From Chondrilla cf. caribensis (taxonomy: Eukaryota > Porifera > Demospongiae > Chondrillida > Chondrillidae): 40,000 bases of DNA. The DNA is taken from contig OZ026553.1 of NCBI GenBank assembly GCA_964020155.1, positions 535,001 to 575,000 of the forward strand, written 5' to 3'. The notes under the pieces were generated by a model that searched no databases, was not told where the DNA came from, and saw only the letters and a list, made by a program, of their open reading frames with translations. Positions within the stretch are counted from its first letter, which is position 1; each line of letters opens with the position of its first letter. This document shows positions 32,409 through 40,000 of this stretch, piece after piece. Both the position numbers and the translations under genes were made by a program.

Positions 32409-32522
32409 CCGGTTAGTCTAGCCATAGCTACGAACAGTAGCGGTTTGTATTATCTATGGTTGGACCGTCCCTACCAGGCGCCTAGGGTGGAGAGAGGAAG
32501 GGATGGTCTATCTAGCTAGACT
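32409..32522. repeat. Small inverted-repeat element, copy 3
   Basis: GGTTAGTCTAGC and TAGCTAGACTT arms as in 2827-2906, but with about 40 extra bases (ATAGCTACGAACAGTAGCGG onward) between the left arm and GGACCGTCC. Confidence 0.7.
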
Positions 32523-32526
32523 TGCA

Positions 32527-32534
32527 TTACGTCA
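32527..32534. promoter_or_regulatory. Candidate ATF/CREB site upstream of gene C
   Basis: TTACGTCA at the position matching the gene B site. The AP-1 half seen in gene B is not kept. Confidence 0.3.
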
Positions 32535-32705
32535 TGATTGAAATCCAGAAAAGGCGCCATATTCATCAGTATGGATTTGTAAAGAAGAAAGTGAACGCCC
32601 TTTAGCTTTCCGAACGTAATAATTGAAAAGTATTGTATAACAAGCCTAAAAATATACCCGAATTTAGTAGGATTAGTTTTTGAAGTATTCGACGGCACAG
32701 TATTA

Positions 32706-32737
32706 ATGGACCAGGAGTGAACAGGACGGAAGATCAG
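32706..32737 (+). pseudogene. Degenerate first exon of gene C
   Basis: GAAGTATTCGACGGCACAG matches the 5' flank of exon 1 in genes A and B. The start region is altered: the ATG of A and B is replaced by GTG in CAGGAGTGAACAGG, and the nearby ATG at 32706 meets TGA after four codons. A donor-like CAGGTAAAAG remains. Gene C therefore needs another start, upstream or further in. Confidence 0.6.
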
Positions 32738-32801
32738 GTAAAAGAACGGACCCACTGGCCATATTGATTGATGACGTCTGCATAGTGTCATTCCCGCTTT
32801 G

Positions 32802-32909
32802 TTAGGGTAGGGGTAAGGGTTAGGGTTAGATCTGGGATCCTTTTCTATTATAGATCAATAACGGATCCCAGATCTAACCCAAACCCTAATCCTAACTACT
32901 AACCCTGAT
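32802..32909. repeat. Telomere-like inverted repeat
   Basis: GGGTTAGGGTTAGATCTGGG is followed about 25 bases later by its complement, then AACCCAAACCCTAATCC. It forms a head-to-head pair of short TTAGGG-like tracts around a GGATCC hairpin stem, directly before the 17-bp array. Confidence 0.75.
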
Positions 32910-32949
32910 TCCCAGCCCCACCTCCCCCTACCCCCACGCCTACTCTATC

Positions 32950-35900
32950 AGAGTGTGTACTAATCAGTTTTATGCACTATCCAGGAGTGTTTAATAACCA
33001 GGAGTGTGTAATAACTAGGAGTGTGTAATAACCAAGAGTGTGTGCTAACCAGGAGTGTGTACTAACCAGGAGTGTGTACTAACCAGGAGTGTGTAACCAG
33101 GAGTGTGTGCTAACCAGGAGTGTGTACTAATCAGAGTGTGTACTAACCAGGAGTGTGTACTAACCAGGAGTGTGTGCTAACCAGGAGTGTGTACTAACCA
33201 GGAGTGTGTACTAATCAGAGTGTGTACTAATCAGGAGTGTGTACTAATCAGAGTGTGTACTAACCAGGAGTGTGTACTAACAAGGGGTGTGTACTAACCA
33301 GGAGTGTGTACTAACCAGGAGTGTGTACTAACCAGGAGTGTGTACTAATCGGAGTGTGTACTAACCAGGAATGTGTACTAACCGGGAGTGTGTACTCACC
33401 AGGAGTGTGTACTAACCAGGATTGTGTACTAACCAGGAGTGTGTACTAACCAGGAGTGTGTGCTAACCAGGAGTGCGTACTAACCAGGAGTGTGTACTAA
33501 CCAGGAGTGTGTACCAACCAGGAGTGTGTACTAACCAGGAGTGTGTACTAACCAGGAGTGTGCACTAACCAGGAGTGTGTACTAACCAGGAGTGTGTACT
33601 AACCAGGAGTGTGTACTAACTGGGAGTGTGTGCTAACCAGGAGTGTGTGGTAACCAGGAGTGTGTACTAACTAGGAGTGTGTACTAACCAGGGGTGTGTA
33701 CTAACCAGGAGTGTGTACTAACCAGGAGTGTGTACTAACCAGGAGTGTGTACTAATCGGAGTGTGTACTAACCAGGAGTGTGTACTAACCGGGAGTGTGT
33801 ACTCACCAGGAGTGTGTACTAACCAGGATTGTGTACTAACCAGGAGTGTGTACTAACCAGGAGTGTGTGCTAACCAGGAGTGCGTACTAACCAGGAGTGC
33901 GTGCTAACCAGGAGTGTGTACTAACCAGGAGTGTGTACCAACCAGGAGTGTGTACTAACCAGGAGTGTGTACTAACCAGGAGTGTGTACTAACCAGGAGT
34001 GTGCACTAACCAGGAGTGTGTACTAACCAGGAGTGTGTACTAACCAGGAGTGTGTACTAACTGGGAGTGTGTGCTAACCAGGAGTGTGTGCTAACCAGGA
34101 GTGTGTGGTAACCAGGAGTGTGTACTAACTAGGAGTGTGTACTAACCAGGAGTGTGTACTAACCAGGAGTGTGTACTAACCACCAGGAGTGTGTACTAAC
34201 CAGGAGTGTGTGCTAACCAGGAGTGTGTACCAACCAGGAGTGTGTACTAACCAGGAGTGTGTGCTAACCAGGAGTGTGTGGTAACCAGGAGTGTGTACTA
34301 ACTAGGAGTGTGTACTAACTAGGAGTGTGTACTAACCAGGAGTGTGTACTAACCAGGAGTGTGTACTAACCAGGAGTGTGTACTAACTAGGAGTGTGTGC
34401 TAACTAGGAGTGTGTACTAACCAGGAGTGTGTGCTAACTAGGAGTGTGTACTAACCAGGAGTGTGTACTAACCAGGAGTGTGTACTAACTAGGAGTGTGT
34501 ACTAACCAGAGTGTGTACTAACCAGAGTGTGTACTAACCAGGAGTGTGTACTAACCAGGAGTGTGTACTGACCAGGAGTGTGTACTAACCAGGAGTGTGT
34601 ACTAACCAGGAGTGTGTACTAACTAGGAGTGTGTACTGACCAGGAGTGTGTACTAACCAGGAGTATGTGCTAACCAGGAGTGTGTGCTAACCAGGTGTGT
34701 GTACTAACTAGGAGTGTGTACTAACTAGGAGTGTGTACTAACCAGGAGTGTGTACTAACCAGGAGTGTGTGCTAACCAGGAGTGTGTACTAACCAGGTGT
34801 GTGTACTAACTAGGAGTGTGTACTAACTAGGAGTGTGTACTAACCAGGAGTGTGTACTAACCAGGAGTGTGTACTAACTAGGAGTGTGTACTAACCAGAG
34901 TGTGTACTAACCAGGAGTGTGTACTGACCAGGAGTGTGTGCTAACCAGGAGTGTGTACTAACCAGGAGGGTGTACTAACCAGGAGTGTGTACTAACCAGG
35001 AGTGTATACTAACCAGGAGTGTGTACTAACCAGGGGTGTGTACTAACCAGGAGTGTGTGCTAACCAGGAGTGTGTACTAACCAGGAGTGTGTGCTAACTA
35101 GGAGTGTGTACTAACCAGGAGTGTGTACTAACCAGGAGTGTGTACTAACTAGGAGTGTGTACTAACCAGAGTGTGTACTAACCAGGAGTGTGTACTGACC
35201 AGGAGTGTGTACTGACCAGGAGTGTGTACTAACCAGGAGTGTGTACTAACCAGGAGTGTGTACTAACTAGGAGTGTGTACTGACCAGGAGTGTGTACTAA
35301 CCAGGAGTGTGTAACCAGGAGTGTATGCTAACCAGGAGTGTGTACTAACTAGGAGTGTGTACTAACTAGGAGTGTGTACTAACCAGGAGTGTGTACTAAC
35401 CAGGAGTGTGTGCTAACCAGGAGTGTGTACTAACCAGGTGTGTGTACTAACCAGGTGTGTGTACTAACTAGGAGTGTGTACTAACTAGGAGTGTGTACTA
35501 ACCAGGAGTGTGTACTAACCAGGAGTGTGTACTAACCAGGAGTGTGTACTAACTAGGAGTGTGTACTAACCAGGAGTGTGTACTAACCAGGAGTGTGTGC
35601 TAACTAGGAGTGTGTACTAACTAGGAGTGTGTACTAACCAGGAGTGTGTACTAACCAGGAGTGTGTGCTAACCAGGAGTGTGTGGTAACCAGGAGTGTGT
35701 ACTAACTAGGAGTGTGTACTAACCAGGAGTGTGTACTAACCAGGAGTGTGTACTAACCAGGAGTGTGTACTAACTAGGAGTGTGTACTAACTAGGAGTGT
35801 GTACTAACCAGGAGTGTGTACTAACTAGGAGTGTGTACTAACTAGGAGTGTGTACTAACCAGGAGTGTGTACTAACCAGGAGGGTGTACTAACCAGGAGT

Positions 35901-36185
35901 GTGTACTAACCAGGAGTGTATACTAACCAGGAGTGTGTACTAACCAGGGGTGTGTACTAACCAGGAGGGTGTGCTAACCAGGAGTGTGTACTAACCAGGA
36001 GTGTGTGCTAACTAGGAGTGTGTACTAACCAGGAGTGTGTACTAACCAGGAGTGTGTACTAACTAGGAGTGTGTACTAACCAGAGTGTGTACTAACCAGG
36101 AGTGTGTACTGACCAGGAGTGTGTACTAACCAGGAGTGTGTACTAACCAGGAGTGTGTACTAACTAGGAGTGTGTACTAACCAGG
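32950..36185. repeat. 17-bp minisatellite upstream of gene C exons (about 190 units)
   Basis: About 3.2 kb of TACTAACCAGGAGTGTG units with few variants (CTAGGAGT, GCTAACC, GGTAACC). Long higher-order repeats are visible: the series TAATCGGAGTG...CTCACCAGGAG...AGGATTGTG at 33349 recurs at 33755, about 407 bp later. It ends at the same CCAGGGTACTTAC boundary as in genes A and B. Confidence 0.97.
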
Positions 36186-36307
36186 GTACTTACAAGGCAC
36201 ATTATACTGTTGTGTACATAAGAGTACGTACATCTGTATCCACAGGATATGTTAGTGTGAATGCACGGTTAAATTGAACATATGAAAAGGTATTTTTTCC
36301 TCTGTAG

Positions 36308-37352
36308 GACAAACTCACATGCAAATGGGCGGTGTGAGTGGGGTTCAACGTCCTAGTGGACAGGGTCTTCCTCCTCAGCCTGGAGCGGTCAATGGTAAGT
36401 TGTTGGCTGTGGTTTGCTTGGTTCAACTGTTTTGTTTCTCTTTCTGTTTCTGTTCATGGCTTTGTTTTCATCTACGTAGTTCACTACTTGTTTTCCATTT
36501 GTGTCTGTATTTCCTCTGTGTTGTTATTACCTGTTCCCTGATTTCTGAATTTCTCTTCCTGTACACTCATCGTGTGTGCTCTTTTCCTATTCTCATCTTC
36601 CCATCAGCTGCTGTTAATGAGAGATGTCAAAAGCCATACAACCCAATTGACCAAAAAATTCGGAACTATTTTATCGGAGAACAAAGGCAACAACGGCAAT
36701 TGCCGCAGCGTTTACGACAGCAGCAAATGCCGCAGCACTTACAACAGCCACAGCAAGCACATATTGAACTACTGTTGAAACAACTACAATCTCAATATTT
36801 TCCAGGTCAAGAAAAGCCAAAGTTCGAGACTACTGTGTGGATAGGACGTGTCGTAATAGAACCGGTAACTGTGCATGTTGGTAAGGGTGTGTACATACGT
36901 ATGTTACATACGGTATGTATTTTTGCATTGGTATCTGTACTTATGTTCCTGATAATATGTACAATTGCATATAATACCGCATGGGGAGGAGGGGGGGGGA
37001 TATATATTATGGCATATGTGTGTGACTGTGGTATGTTGATCATGGTTGTGACAATATATGTATATGTCATTTGTATGTTGTTGCTTGCTTGTAGAATCAT
37101 TGCATTTCGGTGGTATCATGTCGAGCATCAGCAAAACAAACAAGTTTACCAATGATGTGAGTTGAACAAGCACTCCTGGAGTGTAAACATGTTGATTTGT
37201 TCACTTGTTTATTGTTGTTTGTTGTCTTTGTTGTTTACCTCAGTCATGCTGAAAAATGGCCGGACATTCTGTATTTGTCTTACTACCCAATTAGTATGCT
37301 GGTATGTATGTATGTTGCTATTGTGTTTATGGTTGTGTGTGTGGGAGGGGGG

Positions 37353-37403
<51 letters not shown>

Positions 37404-38033
37404 GTGTGTACGTATGTGTATTGTGCCTGTGTTGTGTATGTGTCTGTGTGCATGTGCACACTGAGTGTATGTGTGGGTGTGTATAGGGGTGTGGGTGTAG
37501 GTGTAGGTGTATATGTACGTATGTACACTGTATGTGTGTAAGGAAGGGGAGGTTGATGTGTAACTTTCATTTCTTGCTTGCTGTCATCAGGACCAGATAA
37601 TAAAACAGCTCTATATCAGCCTCCAGACAGCCTGTACAGTTGACTTTCATTTCAATGAACCAGTTGAGGACTTCAGAACAATCAAGACCATCACCAATAT
37701 GGGAACCAGCCATGTGAGTTTGTTTGGATATGACTCAACAGTGAACTACTTCATCTAATCCCAACTCTTGTTCCCACTTTACTTGCCATTTTCCCCTGTT
37801 CTCACTCCAGTTTGGTGTATTGACTCTTGCTCCTCAAAAAAAGGTAGCTTGTCCTATTAAGGCAATAATAGTATTGTTTGTGCAGAAAATTAAAGGCCAG
37901 TTCTATGGAATTATACCCTTTAACCAGGTAGGCAGTATATAAGTGAACATGCACACACGCACACGCACGCACACACGCACACACATTCACACGCACTTGC
38001 ACACACACACACACACACACACGCACACACACA

Positions 38034-38073
<40 letters not shown>

Positions 38074-40000
38074 ACACACAGACACACACACGCACACACA
38101 CATGTGCGCACACACATACACTATTATATGCATACTTATGCTATATCTCCCACTCAACACAGGACACTTTCATACGAACATTGGAAGGAATTAAGCATCA
38201 CATGAATAAAGTACAAGCCAAACAGAATCTAATGTCCAGGTTCAGTCAGCCTAGCTGGACTTCTCGGCTGGGAAGGGTCACATCCAATATTAGTGCTGGT
38301 ATTGGAACTGGTAGAGAAACAAGAGCTGAAAGTAATGTTACAAGGATGCCTTTCTATAATCACAATGGTAATTACAACATATCTACATCAGATTCTGTTG
38401 ATAGGAGGTCACTCAAATACATATTATTCTTTAGTATGGCTATGAATGTATTTATGTACGTATGTACTTAATTCAGTCACCAAAAGCCCTAGATTTGCTG
38501 TTATTTCCGTTGCTGTAGTAGTTGATATAAGGAAGGATAGAAAACAAGTAGCATCTGTAATAATCAATGTTTATCATTGTTAGTGAAGTACAGTGTATCC
38601 ATTTTATGGTTTTGATAGTTTAACCATTCCCTCATTTTAACTCTGAATATTATTGATACATTTTTCTCACTTTTAGTAAGTACTCGCGATAGGGCTGAAG
38701 AGGATACTATCAGCACTGAGTTCATGTCCTGTTATCGAGAAGCACTCAGAAAACATGGTGCCGTGGCAATTAAAGTCAATCGTACTGTCTTCATTGGTCC
38801 ATCAGGAGCTGGGAAATCCTCCCTCAAGCATCTCCTCATTCACAACAAATCAAAGGTAGTGAACACCAGCACATCTGTAATGGAGGCACCAGATGTGGTG
38901 ATCGTCGGTGAACACTATGCATTTAAGGAAGATGGAGAAGGTTCCATTTGGAAACTAGTCACAGAGAGCTGCTTGAACCAGTCAGTGAAGTGTTGTACAG
39001 TGGACAAGCTGTACAAGGAGTGCAAGCAGTACCCCACAGTGATCGCTCAATCAGAGCCGAGTCTTGAAGACCTTGTGGCTAGTGGTAATACAGATTCTGA
39101 ATTAGATTTGCCACCGGATGAGCCTTCACATGAGCGGGGAAATACCCCTCCTGATAATACAGAGGTGAGAAGCTCGCTAGAAGTAGCTCGTTCAAAGCTC
39201 TTGCAAAACGTTGGCATCCCAGAAGATCAGATTCATTTGGATAAAGCTAGTTTCCTCCACTTGATAGATTCAGGAGGTCAACCAGCTTTCCAGGATGTCC
39301 TTCCTCTGCTGTTGGCCATTCCCTGCACTTACGTTCAGGTATTCAATGCTTCCAAAGATTTGGAGGATCCTGTCCAGTCCACCTACCGACCACGCAAAGG
39401 AGAGGAGTTCACCATTCGGGGCCCTGCCGAGACCCAGTGGGATTTCGTTCAACGTTCACTCAGCAGTATGCAGACCATGGCTTACAAGTTCTCCAGTAGG
39501 AGTCATGAGCTCTTTCGAGGTACATGGCCGGAGTTTCGTATCATCATTGCAGGCACCTTCAAGGACAAAGCAAGCGATCCTCACAGAAGTAAGATTCAAG
39601 ACAAAATGGAAGGTCTGAGAGGAAAACCATATTTCAAGCACATCCAGTGGGATCCTCACGGTGAGGTTTTCCTTGTTGATAATCTGGTCACCCTGCATAG
39701 GAGTGAAGCTGAAGCTGTTGATGATCATCGTTATCTCAATCACCTTCGCAAGTGTGTCACAGACGACAGTGCTGCCCTCAAGCTCGATGTACCTCTGATG
39801 TGGTTCTTGCTGGAGCTGATCACACGAAACCTCAAAAAGAAGTTCATCAAGGAAGAAGAATTGAAGCACTTCTGCCAGAAGCACTGCTACATTGATGAAG
39901 ATAAGACCGACGAACAATTCCGCTGTCTCCTAAAGCTGCTTCATGTGCTCGGCTTCTATGCACACTTCGACCTGGATCTGAAGGATGGTGCAAACTATGT
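36308..40000 (+). CDS. Gene C: third paralogue, partial (runs off the right edge)
   Basis: Exons in frame: 36308-36394, 36608-36864, 37095-37156, 37244-37301, 37591-37713, 37811-37927, 38163-38367 and 38677-40000 (open at the edge). The first encodes [14 protein letters not shown] and a Pro/Gln segment; the second a shorter, less pure Gln-rich region in which the helical motif of A and B is largely lost. The ACID-like landmarks persist: [73 protein letters not shown] and YGIIPFNQ. The GTPase exon keeps GPSGAGKSS and DSGGQPAF and lacks three codons (near 39978) found in A and B. The first Gln-rich exon of A and B is missing and exon 1 is degenerate, so the N-terminus differs or the gene is damaged. 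Confidence 0.8.
37354..37540. repeat. (GT)n microsatellite, gene C intron
   Basis: GT run followed by GTGTGGGTGTAGGTGTAG sequence in the intron homologous to gene A intron 6. Confidence 0.92.
37952..38121. repeat. (CA)n microsatellite, gene C intron
   Basis: CA run with CG interruptions in the intron homologous to gene A intron 8. Confidence 0.93.
38677..40000 (+). CDS. Gene C GTPase exon (partial)
   Basis: Begins [16 protein letters not shown] and runs open to the window end, covering the P-loop, the acidic insert (two residues longer than in A), DSGGQ, AGTFKD and the start of the COR-like region. Sequence identity to A and B is visibly high across this whole exon. Confidence 0.88.

Noticed and set aside
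32950..36185. CRISPR-like array
   Set aside because: The units are contiguous 17-bp tandem repeats without spacers, in a eukaryotic intron.

Overview
The window is eukaryotic and looks like invertebrate animal DNA, most likely a sponge (demosponge, Amphimedon-like); the taxon is an inference. The reasons are compact genes with many short GT-AG introns, abundant (GT)n/(CA)n microsatellites, dense small DNA transposons, and a GTPase-COR-death family that I recall as expanded in sponges and cnidarians. I see no tRNA, rRNA or CRISPR.

The layout is a tandem array of about three copies of one two-gene block, all on the + strand. Each block has a GOT1-type Golgi vesicle-transport gene, then a 30-bp minisatellite, then a large multi-exon gene. 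Block 1 holds GOT1 exons 2-5 (599-2422, apparently intact; exon 1 lies just left of the window) and large gene A (3049-12404). Block 2 holds a frameshifted GOT1 copy (13389-15343) and large gene B (17663-30282). Block 3 holds a GOT1 remnant with only its first and last exons (31219-31507) and large gene C, seen from 36308 to the right edge, with a degenerate first exon near 32706.

The large genes are the main discovery. Splicing the visible exons at consistent phases gives continuous frames of 1344 codons (A) and 1303 codons (B). In order they encode: a short acidic start; glutamine-rich exons, one with a short helical motif resembling the CBP/p300 coactivator-binding domain; a domain that reads as the activator-interacting (ACID/PTOV) domain of Mediator subunit 25; a Met/Gly-rich linker; one 2.16-kb exon with a Roc-like GTPase ([18 protein letters not shown]), a COR-like region and a Cys-rich C-terminal part; small Ser/Thr-rich exons; and a C-terminal death-like domain. 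Transcription-coactivator modules joined to a GTPase-COR-death scaffold suggest a signalling protein linking an immune or cell-death-type switch to transcription. That function is inference.

The introns and spacers are full of repeats. The second intron of each large gene contains a 17-bp minisatellite whose unit carries TACTAAC, a perfect splicing branch-point consensus (about 1.1 kb in A, about 0.9 kb in B, about 3.2 kb in C). Gene B's array is split by a decayed non-LTR reverse-transcriptase fragment. Intron 9 of B contains a dead hAT transposon, itself split by a 5'-truncated LINE fragment; the same intron in A contains an unrelated 452-bp MITE. Comparing paralogous introns gives empty sites, which fix the target duplications of several insertions.
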